Below, piece after piece: positions 46,904 through 55,531 of a DNA stretch of 57,311 nt. The number at the start of each line of letters is the position of its first letter. Positions within the stretch are counted from its first letter, which is position 1. The stretch is from Bradyrhizobium sp. LHD-71. GTDB lineage: Bacteria; Pseudomonadota; Alphaproteobacteria; Rhizobiales; Xanthobacteraceae. The notes under the pieces are model-generated. The model searched no databases. It was given only the letters and a program-made list of their open reading frames with translations, and was not told the origin of the DNA. The translations under genes were made by a program, and so were the position numbers. The stretch spans positions 1-57,311 of the forward strand of contig NZ_JAVIFX010000040.1 in NCBI RefSeq assembly GCF_031157255.1, written 5' to 3'.

Positions 46904-47731
46904 TCATTTCGACATGGCCATATTTTCGGCCGGTGCCTTCGGCGGCGGTACGACCGAAGTCGATACGCGCTGCGCCAGCGCAGTGACGCTCGAGGTTCCG
47001 ATGTGTCCTTGTTCGTCATAGAGCCGGCATTCGCCGATGGCGACGCCGTCGGTCGCGCCGTGATCGGTCACTTCGTAGCCGATCCACTCGGTCACCGGCT
47101 GACGGTGCAGGTAGATGGTTACGTCGCTATTGATGTAGCGAAGACCCGCGTCGCCGGCGTTCGCGAACGGGCTTGCGAAATCCGCCGACGCCGCAACGCG
47201 CGAGAACGGCGTCAGCGGCACGCCACCGACGATTTCGCGCACCTCACTGATCCAGATCTTTCGCGGGCCAAGCGTGCCCATCGCGCCCTCGATCGGCCGC
47301 ACCGCCCACATTCCGTTCATGCCGGCCTGCGGATGGTCCGGTTTGGAGACATCGGCGGGCCGCGGCGCCGCCCAGTCCGGAGGCGTCCAGACTTTTCCAG
47401 GTGGATTCTCGGTGCGAAGCAGCAATTGCGATGTTGCGCGCGCCATGCTGACGCCATTGGAAAAGAACTCCGCGTCAATCACCTTGATGCGCTTGCCGTC
47501 ACGGACGATGCGCGTCGTGACCTCCACCGGTGAGAAGTCCGGCAGACGATACATGTCGACCGTCAGTCGTGACGGCATGTAGTCGGGGCCGCCGTGCCGA
47601 CGTTCAATCTCCTGACCCAGAAGGCCGATCACGATCCGGCCGTGCATGAACTTCGGGTCCCAGGGACTGCGGCCGGCAGAGGTGGGCAGGAAGCGATCGC
47701 CGTCAGCGGTAAAGAAGGGTTCGTTTTTCAT
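46904..47731 (-). CDS. Thioesterase family protein (double hotdog)
   Basis: A 275-residue protein with the two-hotdog arrangement of TesB/4HBT_3-type acyl-CoA thioesterases: N-part FLPTSAGRSPWDPKFMHGRIVIGLLGQEIER and C-part RVAASADFASPFANAG with LRYINSDVTIYLHRQPVTEWIGYEV. Substrate likely an acyl-CoA, chain length unknown. It converges with the hydrolase gene and lies downstream of queG. Confidence 0.8.
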   Translation of the reverse strand: MKNEPFFTADGDRFLPTSAGRSPWDPKFMHGRIVIGLLGQEIERRHGGPDYMPSRLTVDMYRLPDFSPVEVTTRIVRDGKRIKVIDAEFFSNGVSMARATSQLLLRTENPPGKVWTPPDWAAPRPADVSKPDHPQAGMNGMWAVRPIEGAMGTLGPRKIWISEVREIVGGVPLTPFSRVAASADFASPFANAGDAGLRYINSDVTIYLHRQPVTEWIGYEVTDHGATDGVAIGECRLYDEQGHIGTSSVTALAQRVSTSVVPPPKAPAENMAMSK

Positions 47732-47818
47732 GGCGGCGGACCATGCTGGAACCGCGGCCGGAAATCCAGTGGTCGCGCACCATGCACGTATGCATGCGAG
47801 GCATGAAAACGCTCGCGA

Positions 47819-48991
47819 CTATGTCGCCGGCGCGAATTCGGCGCGGACGACCGGGTCGGCTTCGCTTGTGAGCCGCGACCGACGAACCTCGGCAAACGCG
47901 TCTTTCGGCAGCAGTTGCGATAGTGCCCAGGCGGCTGCGCCGCGCACCAGCGCGCTGTGGTCGCCGACCAGGCGCTCTGCTTCAGGCGCGAGGCTGGGAT
48001 CGCCGCTGTTGCCAATGGCGATCAGCACATTGCGGACGAAGCGGTCCCGGCCGATGCGCTTCACCGGCGACTTGGAAAACAGTGCACGAAAGGCGGGGTC
48101 GTCGAGCCGGGCCAAATCGGCGAGCGATGGGGCGCGCAATTCCTCGCGCGCCTTGAGCTTCATTTCACGCCCTTCCTGCGCGAACTTGTTCCATGGACAG
48201 ACGGCCAGACAATCGTCGCAGCCGTAAATGCGGTTGCCGATCGCCTTGCGAAACTCGCGCGGGATCGGCCCCTTGTTTTCGATGGTCAGGTACGAAATGC
48301 AGCGCCTTGCATCGAGCCTATATGGTTGCGGAAACGCGTCGGTCGGGCACGCATCGAGACAGGCGCGGCATGAGCCGCAGCGGCTTTCATCCCGCGTGTC
48401 TCTTGGCAGCTCCAACGTGGTGAAGATCGAGCCCAGGAACAGCCATGAGCCGAACTCGCGCGAGACGAGGTTGGTGTGTTTGCCTTGCCAGCCCAGGCCT
48501 GCGGCTTCCGACAGCGGTTTTTCCATGACGGCTGCGGTGTCGACGAAAACCTTCACGTCGCCGCCGGCATGCGCCACCATCCATCGCGCCAGCGCCTTCA
48601 GCCGACTCTTGATGAGTTCATGATAGTCGTCGCCGCGCGCATAGGTCGAAATCGCTCCACGGTCGCGGTGCGAGAGAATTTGCAGCGGGTCGTCGCTGGA
48701 GCCGTAGTTGACGCCGAGCATGATGATCGAGCGGACGTCCGCCCACAGGGTGCGCGGATCGGCGCGACGCTGCGGGTTGGCGGCGAGCCACTCCATGTCG
48801 CCGTGTGCGCCGTCGTCCAGAAATTCCTGCAGCCGCGGCAGGGCATCCGGAATGGCGTCGGGCGCAACAATACCGAATGCATCAAAGCCCAGCTTGGTTG
48901 CTTCGCGTGCGATGGCGTTGCGCAGGTGCGGCGCTTCGCTCAGAAGTCGAGATCCACGTAGTTCGGCGCGGCCGGAACGCCGGCCAGCCAT
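47819..48991 (-). CDS. queG: tRNA epoxyqueuosine reductase
   Basis: Cobalamin- and Fe-S-dependent enzyme for the last step of queuosine synthesis in tRNA. Core motifs: [41 protein letters not shown], two 4Fe-4S motifs [16 protein letters not shown] and [15 protein letters not shown], and a C-terminal HEAT-like part. 390 residues from the ATG at 48991, which overlaps the GST gene by 52 bp. A family-length start would lie nearer [13 protein letters not shown], where no ATG, GTG or TTG exists (only a CTG at the GST stop), so the true start is uncertain. Confidence 0.93.
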   Translation of the reverse strand: MAGRRSGRAELRGSRLLSEAPHLRNAIAREATKLGFDAFGIVAPDAIPDALPRLQEFLDDGAHGDMEWLAANPQRRADPRTLWADVRSIIMLGVNYGSSDDPLQILSHRDRGAISTYARGDDYHELIKSRLKALARWMVAHAGGDVKVFVDTAAVMEKPLSEAAGLGWQGKHTNLVSREFGSWLFLGSIFTTLELPRDTRDESRCGSCRACLDACPTDAFPQPYRLDARRCISYLTIENKGPIPREFRKAIGNRIYGCDDCLAVCPWNKFAQEGREMKLKAREELRAPSLADLARLDDPAFRALFSKSPVKRIGRDRFVRNVLIAIGNSGDPSLAPEAERLVGDHSALVRGAAAWALSQLLPKDAFAEVRRSRLTSEADPVVRAEFAPAT

Positions 48992-49632
48992 TCCGCCAGC
49001 AACGGACGGAACGACGGGCGGGACTTGATCCGCGCGTACCACGCCTTTGCTGTCTCGTCTTCGCTCCATGGCACGTCGCCTAGATAATCTATGGCGGACA
49101 GGTGCGCCGCCGCGGCAAGGTCGGCATAGGTCAATCGTTCGCCGGCAAGGAAGTTTCGTGTGCCGACCAGCCAGCCGATATATTGCAGATGATAGCGGAC
49201 ATTGGCCTTCGCGGCACGGATCAACTCCATGTTTGGCGAACCTCCGCCGTCGTTGGACGACATGAAGCGCTTGTAGATGCGTTCCGTGACGAGGGGGCTG
49301 GAAACTTCCTCGAAGAACTTGTCGTTGAACCAGGCAAGCAGCCGTCGCACCTCGATGCGATGGTTAACGTCCTGTGCGAGCAGGCGGCGCTCGCGCATTT
49401 CGGGACCCAGAGTCTCGTCAAGGAACTCGCAGATGACCGACGCGCCGGGAATGGCTGGTGCGCCGTCGGTGACCAGCACGGGCGTCGTCGCCGCCGGATT
49501 CATCACTAGGAATTCCTCCCGCCGCGCCCACGGCCGTTCTTCCACGAGCCGCAGTTCGACGCCGTGCTCAGCAACCGCGAGGCGGATGAATCGGGAGTGT
49601 GGACAGAAGGGATGATGAAACAGGGTGAGCAT
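48940..49632 (-). CDS. Glutathione S-transferase family protein
   Basis: A 230-residue protein. The thioredoxin-like N-domain starts [22 protein letters not shown] with a CPHS-type active-site segment, and has [29 protein letters not shown] with the cis-Pro. The helical C-domain contains [28 protein letters not shown]. The glutathione-binding residues look present; physiological substrate unknown. The ATG at 49632 is chosen over one at 49659. It overlaps queG. Confidence 0.92.
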   Translation of the reverse strand: MLTLFHHPFCPHSRFIRLAVAEHGVELRLVEERPWARREEFLVMNPAATTPVLVTDGAPAIPGASVICEFLDETLGPEMRERRLLAQDVNHRIEVRRLLAWFNDKFFEEVSSPLVTERIYKRFMSSNDGGGSPNMELIRAAKANVRYHLQYIGWLVGTRNFLAGERLTYADLAAAAHLSAIDYLGDVPWSEDETAKAWYARIKSRPSFRPLLAEWLAGVPAAPNYVDLDF

Positions 49633-49791
49633 GAGCACCTGATGCGACGGCGAATCCAAAGCTCGTCGCTACGCGACAAACTACTCAGAAGTAAGGCAGA
49701 GGCAACGGCCGTGTGCAGGTTTTTCCCGTTGCGGCACGCTGGCGAATAGGTCACAACGGCCCGCCAATCCAACCGCCGCGGACCGCATAAC

Positions 49792-50604
49792 ATGTCCTTC
49801 GATCTCCTCAAGGCTGTCGTTCTTGGCGTCGTCGAAGGCCTGACCGAATTCATTCCCGTCTCCTCGACCGGACATCTGCTGTTGATCGAGCACTTCTTCG
49901 GCTTCGATGACGAGGCGTTCGGCAAGACCTTTGTCGTGCTGATCCAGCTCGGCGCTATCCTGGCAATCCTGTCGGTCTATTTCGCGCGGCTGTGGCGCAT
50001 CGCGCTCGGCATGTTTTCAGATGCCATGGCGCGCCGCTTTGTCATCGGTGTGCTGGTGGCCTTCCTGCCCGCTGCACTGATCGGCGCAGCGGCCGGAGAT
50101 TTCATCAAGGGGACGCTGTTCAACCCGTGGGTGGTCTGCTTCACGCTGATCGTCGGCGGCGCGATTTTGCTCTGGGTCGACCAGCTCGACCTGCAGCCGC
50201 GCTATTACGATGCGATGAAGTTCCCGTTGCCCATGTATCTCGGCATCGGCGTCATGCAATGCCTGGCGATGATTCCCGGCGTTTCGCGCTCGGGCGCGAC
50301 GATCGTCTCGGCGATGTTGTTTGGCTCCGACAAGAGGTCGGCGGCTGAGTTCTCGTTCTTTCTGGCGATGCCGACCATGGCGGGCGCATTCGCCTACGAC
50401 CTTTTCAAGAACTACAAGCTGATGACGGCCGATCATCTGACCGTGGTCGCCGTCGGCTTCGTCACGGCGTTCGTTGCGGCGCTGATCGTAGTGCGAACGC
50501 TGCTCGATTACGTGTCGAGCCGCGGCTTCACGCTGTTCGCGTGGTGGCGCGTCATCGTCGGCAGCCTTGGCCTGATCGGTTTGGCGCTTGGACTTGGTGG
50601 TTGA
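49792..50604 (+). CDS. uppP: Undecaprenyl-diphosphate phosphatase (UppP/BacA)
   Basis: Integral membrane phosphatase recycling the lipid carrier for peptidoglycan, 270 residues. Signatures: [25 protein letters not shown] and [19 protein letters not shown], holding the catalytic Glu, Ser, His and Arg residues. About eight membrane segments. It also gives bacitracin resistance. The 3' gap to the next gene has a GCCGCC/GGGCGGC hairpin near 50622. Confidence 0.96.
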   Translation: MSFDLLKAVVLGVVEGLTEFIPVSSTGHLLLIEHFFGFDDEAFGKTFVVLIQLGAILAILSVYFARLWRIALGMFSDAMARRFVIGVLVAFLPAALIGAAAGDFIKGTLFNPWVVCFTLIVGGAILLWVDQLDLQPRYYDAMKFPLPMYLGIGVMQCLAMIPGVSRSGATIVSAMLFGSDKRSAAEFSFFLAMPTMAGAFAYDLFKNYKLMTADHLTVVAVGFVTAFVAALIVVRTLLDYVSSRGFTLFAWWRVIVGSLGLIGLALGLGG

Positions 50605-50634
50605 GACTTTGGTGGCTGAACGCCGCCGGGCGGC

Positions 50635-51603
50635 TTACGTCAGCTTGGTGCGAAACTGACCGGTACGACGGAAGCGCCAGAGATAGGACGGCGCAATCTG
50701 CTCGAGCGACATCGGCGTGATGCCAAGTCCCTGCAGCGTCAGTTCGCTGTCGTTCGCGGCCTGCGATACGACGTTGTCGCTGCGCAGCAGCTCGACCTGG
50801 TCCGGCGTCAGCTTCAATGGTCCGGGCGCGAACTGCAGGAACGTCGCCTTGAGCTTCGCCAGTGAGAAGGACAGCGGCACCAGCAGCCGCCTGCGTTCGA
50901 TCGTCTTGAGCACGTACTCCTGCACTTGCCGCAAGCTCAATACCTCCGGCCCGCCCAGCTCGTAAGTCGAGCCTGTGCGGGTTGCGCCTTCGACGGCGTC
51001 GGCGATCGCCGTCGCCACGTCACCTACGAAGACAGGTTGAAGCCTTGTCTCGCCGCCGCCGATCAGTGGCAGCACCGGCAGCGCGCGCGCGAGCGTTGCG
51101 AAGCGGTTGGTGAACTGGTCATCGGGACCGAACACCAGCGACGGGCGAAGCACCGTGGCCGAGGGGACTGTGGCAAGCACCGCCTTTTCGCCTGCGGCCT
51201 TGCTGCGCGCGTAGCCGGACTCGGAGTTTGCATCCGCGCCGATCGCCGAAATATGCACGAGGCGCGCGCCTTCTGCCGCTGCGGCGCTCGCAACCGTTGC
51301 CGCGCCTTCCGCCTGCACTGCGTTGAACGTCTGCGCGCCGCTTTCGGCGACAATCCCGACCAGGTTGACGACAACATGCGCGCCGCGGACGGCGGCGTTC
51401 ACCGAGTCGGCGTAACGCAGGTTGGCCTGCACCGGCATGATCTGGCCCACCCGGCCGAGCGGCTGCAAGTGACCGGCGAGGTCGGGTCGCCGCACCCCGA
51501 CGCGGATGCGGAAATCGCGCTTCGCCAGCGCCCGAATCGCCTGCCGCCCGATAAAGCCGGACCCGCCGAAGACCGTGACGAGGGTGTCGATATTGGACGG
51601 CAT
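50635..51603 (-). CDS. NDUFA9-like NAD(P)-binding protein (complex I-associated family)
   Basis: A 322-residue short-chain-dehydrogenase-like protein. The Rossmann motif is LVTVFGGSGFIGRQAIRALA, then VGVRRPDLAG, VNLVGIVAESGAQTFNAVQAEGA and RLVHISAIGADANSESGYARSKAAGEKAV, then the C-part VFVGDVATAIADAVEGATRTGSTYELGGPEVLSL. This is the bacterial relative of complex I subunit NDUFA9. Its role is unproven. The ATG at 51603 is supported by the family; the frame opens at 52041. Two palindromes lie upstream. Confidence 0.88.
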   Translation of the reverse strand: MPSNIDTLVTVFGGSGFIGRQAIRALAKRDFRIRVGVRRPDLAGHLQPLGRVGQIMPVQANLRYADSVNAAVRGAHVVVNLVGIVAESGAQTFNAVQAEGAATVASAAAAEGARLVHISAIGADANSESGYARSKAAGEKAVLATVPSATVLRPSLVFGPDDQFTNRFATLARALPVLPLIGGGETRLQPVFVGDVATAIADAVEGATRTGSTYELGGPEVLSLRQVQEYVLKTIERRRLLVPLSFSLAKLKATFLQFAPGPLKLTPDQVELLRSDNVVSQAANDSELTLQGLGITPMSLEQIAPSYLWRFRRTGQFRTKLT

Positions 51604-51638
51604 TTCGCTTCGAAGCTCCGGAAACCAGCTGCGGTGGC

Positions 51639-51653
51639 TTGGCGATACGCCAA
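51639..51653 (-). promoter_or_regulatory. Operator-like inverted repeat upstream of the NDUFA9-like gene
   Basis: TTGGCG-ATA-CGCCAA is a perfect 6-bp inverted repeat with a 3-nt spacer, centred about 43 bp upstream of the start codon. Size and position fit a dimeric repressor or activator site. No assigned regulator. Confidence 0.45.
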
Positions 51654-51678
51654 AGGGGGTTTTCTGTACAGCAGATTT

Positions 51679-51698
51679 CGCCGGACCGCGGTCCGGCG
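51679..51698. repeat. Perfect 20-bp self-complementary palindrome
   Basis: The 20 bases centred between 51688 and 51689 read the same on both strands, with core GGACCGCGGTCC. There is no loop, so it is better read as a protein-binding or cruciform site than an RNA hairpin. It is 76 bp upstream of the NDUFA9-like start. Confidence 0.55.
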
Positions 51699-51871
51699 CG
51701 TGCGTTGGCATTTTGCCCAGGCCTTTGATAAGCAAGCGCAAATCGGGCTGATGCCAACGCTGCCGCGATCGAGAAGCTCTATGGCGTGCCCGCTCGGCGA
51801 TCTGTAGACTGCGCCTCGACCGCGGGGGCGGGCCAGAATTCATTCGTATTGGGTCGAGGGCAGCGGGGGAC

Positions 51872-52849
51872 ATGAGAATCCGGTCGCGACGAGAGGCCAT
51901 TCTTGCGGGCATAGGCCTGCTTGCGGCGCCGGCCGTGTCGAGGGCCGAGCCGACGCGGCTGCGCATCGGCCACGGCTTGCCCGCCAGCCATCCGGTACAC
52001 CCGTCGATGCAACATTTCGCCGACCTCGTGCGTGAGCGCACCGGCGGCGAACTCGAGATCGAGATTTTTCCGGATGGGCAGATCGGCCAGGAAGCGAACC
52101 TGCTCGCGCAGGTCCAGGCCGGAAAGCTGGATTTCCTGAAGGTGAGCGCCAGCGCGCTGGAGCGAACCGCCTCCGCCTATCGGGTCTTCAGCCTGCCCTT
52201 CGTGTTTCGTGATCGCGATCACTGGCAGCGCGTGATGACCAATTCAGTGGGCGAAAGCATTCTCGCCTCCGCCGCCTCGATCGGACTTGTTGGATTGACG
52301 TATTATGATGCCGGCGCACGCAGCTTCTACGGCCGCAAGGCGATCAACCATCCGGACGATCTCAAAGGCCTGAAGATCCGCATCCAACCGTCGCCGACCA
52401 TGGCGCGGCTGATGCGGCTGTTCGGTGCGCAGGGCGTCGAAATGGCATGGGACCAGGTTTACACGGCCTTGCGGCTCAACCTCGTCGATGGCGCCGAGAA
52501 CAATATCGCGGCGCTCGTGGTCGGCCGGCACGCCGAGGTGATCTCGCACTATTCGCTGAACGAGCACACCATGGTGCCGGACGTGTTTCTCGTCAGCGCG
52601 CAGCGCTGGCAATCGCTCACGCCGGCGCAGCGTGTGATCATGCAGGAGGCTGCGCTTGCCTCTTATCAGCGGATGAACGAATTGTGGGGCGCCTTCGAGG
52701 CCGGCGCGCGCAAGGCGGCCGAACAGCTGGGCGTCGTCTTTACGACGCCGGACAAGGCGGCGTTCATCGAGCGCGCCGCGGCCTTTGCGGCCGATGTCGG
52801 CAACGATCGGCCGCTCGAGGATCTGATGCGCAGGGTCGCTGCCTCTTGA
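51872..52849 (+). CDS. TRAP transporter solute-binding protein (DctP family)
   Basis: A 325-residue periplasmic receptor with an export signal (MRIRSRREAILAGIGLLAAPAVSRA; a weak Tat-like SRREA motif). Family signs: LRIGHGLPASHPVHPSMQHFADLV, IEIFPDGQIGQEANLLAQVQAGKLDF, DDLKGLKIRIQPSPTMARLMRLFGAQ and GAENNIAALVVGRHAEVISHYSLNEHT. It probably binds a carboxylate through the conserved Arg in KIRIQ. The membrane partners DctQ and DctM are not adjacent, so it is an orphan here. Confidence 0.93.
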   Translation: MRIRSRREAILAGIGLLAAPAVSRAEPTRLRIGHGLPASHPVHPSMQHFADLVRERTGGELEIEIFPDGQIGQEANLLAQVQAGKLDFLKVSASALERTASAYRVFSLPFVFRDRDHWQRVMTNSVGESILASAASIGLVGLTYYDAGARSFYGRKAINHPDDLKGLKIRIQPSPTMARLMRLFGAQGVEMAWDQVYTALRLNLVDGAENNIAALVVGRHAEVISHYSLNEHTMVPDVFLVSAQRWQSLTPAQRVIMQEAALASYQRMNELWGAFEAGARKAAEQLGVVFTTPDKAAFIERAAAFAADVGNDRPLEDLMRRVAAS

Positions 52850-52871
52850 CCGGAAGCGGGCTTTCCAGCGG

Positions 52872-52901
52872 TTGACAAGGCGAAAGCCGACCCTCTATGT
52901 G
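52872..52901 (+). promoter_or_regulatory. Sigma-70 promoter of tRNA-Leu
   Basis: TTGACA at 52872-52877 and TATGTG at 52896-52901 with an 18-nt spacer. The -10 ends 9 nt before the first base of the tRNA, so transcription would start almost at the mature end. A perfect -35 box suits a stable RNA gene. Confidence 0.75.
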
Positions 52902-52910
52902 TCGCCCGTT

Positions 52911-52995
52911 GCCCAGGTGGCGGAATTGGTAGACGCGCTGGTTTCAGGTACCAGTGGTGCAAGCCGTGAAGGTTCGAGTCCTTTCCTGGGCACCA
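52911..52995 (+). tRNA. tRNA-Leu (anticodon CAG)
   Basis: An 85-nt tRNA gene with encoded CCA. Acceptor stem GCCCAGG pairs with CCTGGGC, then A and CCA at the end. The anticodon arm is CTGGT-TTCAGGT-ACCAG, giving anticodon CAG, which reads CUG. A long class II variable arm follows, then the T-arm with GGTTCGAGTCC. No integrase or attachment repeat is seen beside it. Confidence 0.97.
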
Positions 52996-53173
52996 CGCTT
53001 CGCCTTCGGCTCGCGTGGCGCCGCCACACAGGAGCCGAAAACGAAGCGTGCTCGGCGACACCCGAAGGTAAAGGCGGGCTAACCTCATCGAGGAACTCGC
53101 GTCCCGTTAATCTTTCAACGATATTTTCCGCCCGATTTGGAAATTCCGTTGCTTTCAGGGTATTTCGGACCCC

Positions 53174-53788
53174 ATGACCATTCGCCTGCATCGCGGTGAC
53201 CTGCCCGACCTCTCACGCTTCAAGGGTTCGGTCGCCATCGACACCGAAACCATGGGCCTCAATCCGCACCGCGACCGGCTCTGCGTGGTGCAGCTCTCCT
53301 CCGGCGACGGCACGGCCGATGTCGTACAGATCCCCCCGGGTCCGGTTCACGCCCCGAACCTGACGAGGCTCATGGGCGACACGAGTGTCACCAAGCTATT
53401 CCACTTTGCCCGCTTCGATCTCGCCGTGCTGTACCACACGCTCGGCGTGATGCCGCAGCCGGTCTACTGCACCAAGATCGCCTCGCGGCTGGCGCGCACC
53501 TACACCGATCGCCACGGCCTGAAGGATCTCGTCGCCGAGCTGCTCAACGTCAACCTGTCGAAGCAGCAGCAGTCGAGCGACTGGGGCGCGGATCCTTTGA
53601 GCGAAGCGCAGGTGGCTTATGCCGCGTCTGACGTGCTGCATCTGCATGCGTTGCGCGATCATCTGGACGCCATGCTGGTGCGCGACGGTCGAGCCGACCT
53701 CGCAGCCGCCTGCTTCGCCTTTTTGCCGACCCGCGCAAGGCTTGATCTGCTCGGTTGGAGCGAGGAGGATATCTTTGCGCATTCTTGA
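53174..53788 (+). CDS. rnd: Ribonuclease D, short form
   Basis: DEDDy 3'-5' exoribonuclease, 204 residues, lacking the C-terminal HRDC domains of the E. coli enzyme (about 375 aa). Catalytic sites: AIDTETMGL (Asp, Glu), HFARFDLAVL (Asp), and YAASDVLHLHALRD (Tyr, Asp). Trims tRNA 3' ends in E. coli. It begins 178 bp after tRNA-Leu on the same strand. Confidence 0.93.
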   Translation: MTIRLHRGDLPDLSRFKGSVAIDTETMGLNPHRDRLCVVQLSSGDGTADVVQIPPGPVHAPNLTRLMGDTSVTKLFHFARFDLAVLYHTLGVMPQPVYCTKIASRLARTYTDRHGLKDLVAELLNVNLSKQQQSSDWGADPLSEAQVAYAASDVLHLHALRDHLDAMLVRDGRADLAAACFAFLPTRARLDLLGWSEEDIFAHS

Positions 53789-53977
53789 CGGGTCATGGCG
53801 GCCAAAGCCTTCGCTGTATCTGCCCTGTTTCGGTCACACTGATTGTTGCTTTCGACGCCGGAGCAATGCGTATCGTGGGCGCCTTCGGGCCTTGGGACGG
53901 CCTGATTCGGGCGTAAAATGCCAAATCATCTCGATCTAAGTTTTCTCGGTCTTCACGTAGATCTTTCGGAGTAGCGG

Positions 53978-54658
53978 GTGCACTCGGTTCGCGACCCCGT
54001 CTATCTTGCGGCGCTGGAGCAGCGCTTCGCCTCCGCCGCGCGGCACTCGAAGCTCGTGCGCATTCTGCGCAAGGCGGTGCCCGCGGCCATCGTCGTGTCG
54101 ATGCTGATGATTGTCGGTGTTTCGGTTTTCAATCCGTTCCGGATGCTCGTAAACCTGCCGATCGACATCGGCAATGTCGTCGTGTCGGGGACGAAGATCA
54201 CGATGCAGTCGCCGCACCTGGCGGGGTTCACGCCGGATCGCCGGCCCTATGAGGTGACGGCGAACACGGCGATGCAGGACATCAACAATCCGAACTTCAT
54301 CGAACTCGAGACGCTGAAGGCGAAGATCGAGATGGAGGACAAGTCGACAGTGCTGATGGATGCGCGCAGGGGCTACCTCAAAAATCGCGAGCAGCTGCTC
54401 GACCTGCACGACGATGTCGTCTTGAAGTCGACCAGCTATGAAGCGCGTCTCATCGAGGCGACGATCGACATCGGCAAGGGCACAGTGGTGTCGGACAAGC
54501 CGGTCAATGTGAAGATGCTGGAAGGTACGCTCGATGCGCAACGCCTGGAAATCACCGGCCGCGGCGAGGTCATGACCTTCCATGGCGGCGTGACCATGCA
54601 CCTGAAGCCGATCGACAGGTCTGCGCAAAGCGAAGCGCAAGCTGCCGCCCGACAATGA
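53978..54658 (+). CDS. lptC: LPS export protein LptC
   Basis: Bitopic inner-membrane protein of the Lpt bridge, 226 residues, with one membrane segment near 32-52 (AVPAAIVVSMLMIVGVSVF) followed by the periplasmic beta-jellyroll. Segments PHLAGFTPDRRPYEVTANTAMQD and a C-terminal GEVMTFHGGVTMHLKP fit the family. GTG start at 53978 with GGAG upstream. The lptA gene follows after 10 bp. Confidence 0.9.
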   Translation: MHSVRDPVYLAALEQRFASAARHSKLVRILRKAVPAAIVVSMLMIVGVSVFNPFRMLVNLPIDIGNVVVSGTKITMQSPHLAGFTPDRRPYEVTANTAMQDINNPNFIELETLKAKIEMEDKSTVLMDARRGYLKNREQLLDLHDDVVLKSTSYEARLIEATIDIGKGTVVSDKPVNVKMLEGTLDAQRLEITGRGEVMTFHGGVTMHLKPIDRSAQSEAQAAARQ

Positions 54659-54668
54659 CGGCTTGCCG

Positions 54669-55361
54669 ATGATTGGTCCTTTGCATTTCGCTGTTGCGAT
54701 CGCGGTTGCGATCGGATGTCACGCGGTCGCGCATGCGCAAGCGTCGCCGAAGGCCGGCGCTTCGCAGTCGACGGGTACTGCCGTGACGGGCCCGCCGAAC
54801 GCGCTGCAAGGGTTTTCGCAGAATCGCGACAAGCCGATCCAGATCGATGCCGCGCGGCTCGAGGTGCGCGACAAGGACAAGGTGGCGACCTTCTTTGGCG
54901 ACGCCAAGGCTGACGTTAAGGTCGTGCAGGGCGACGTCACCATGCGCTCGAAGATTCTCGTCGTGTTCTACGATCAGGACGACGCGGCCAAATCCGGCGC
55001 GGGCAAAACCGCGAAGGCCGCAGCGCCCGGCCCGGGCGGCAGTTCGCAGATCAGGCGGCTGGAAGCGAAGGGCAACGTGATCGTCACCCAGAAGGACCAG
55101 ACGGTCACCGGGGAGAGCGGGGTCTTCGACATGAAGACCAACACTGTCACCATGTTCGGCGGCGTGGTGTTGACCCAGAGCGACAACGTTTTGCGCGGGG
55201 ACAGGCTGGTGGTTGACATGACCACGGGTGTGTCCCGCGTCGAGGGCGGTCGCGTGCAGGGACTTTTCAAGTCGTCGTCGCCCCCCGGCGGCTCGGGAAA
55301 CCCCTCTCCACAGGGAACCAAGCCCGGCGGGCCGCTGCCGCTCAGTGGCGGTCGGCAGTGA
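54669..55361 (+). CDS. lptA: LPS transport periplasmic protein LptA (OstA-like)
   Basis: Periplasmic bridge protein of LPS export, 230 residues, with signal peptide MIGPLHFAVAIAVAIGCHAVAHA. The OstA-type fold appears as KPIQIDAARLEVRDKDKVATFFGDAKADVKVVQGDV and IRRLEAKGNVIVTQKDQTVTGESGVFDMKTNTVTMFGGVVLTQ. A Gly/Pro-rich tail ends the protein. The ATG at 54669 is chosen over a TTG at 54663. Confidence 0.93.
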   Translation: MIGPLHFAVAIAVAIGCHAVAHAQASPKAGASQSTGTAVTGPPNALQGFSQNRDKPIQIDAARLEVRDKDKVATFFGDAKADVKVVQGDVTMRSKILVVFYDQDDAAKSGAGKTAKAAAPGPGGSSQIRRLEAKGNVIVTQKDQTVTGESGVFDMKTNTVTMFGGVVLTQSDNVLRGDRLVVDMTTGVSRVEGGRVQGLFKSSSPPGGSGNPSPQGTKPGGPLPLSGGRQ

Positions 55362-55531
55362 CCGCGTTTTTGATCTGAAATTCAAATCTGCGACATCGGG
55401 GCCAAATCCGCCCTTTTCACCTTCCAAGGGCGGTTGTGCTAAGTAGCGGACGGGCGGCGGGGTTTTGACGAATCGTTGAAGGACGGGGCAGGCGGTCCGC
55501 TTGGCCGCCAAAGGGATTGTTCGACGCGGGT

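Noticed and set aside
52996-53173. Integrated element at the tRNA-Leu 3' end
   Set aside because: No integrase gene, no duplicated tRNA 3' end and no mobile genes occur downstream; rnd and the lpt genes follow at once.
52666-53191. Minus-strand open frames containing KGLEPSRLAPLVPET-like and KDSNLHGLHHWYL-like strings
   Set aside because: These are the well-known false proteins read from the antisense of a tRNA-Leu gene.
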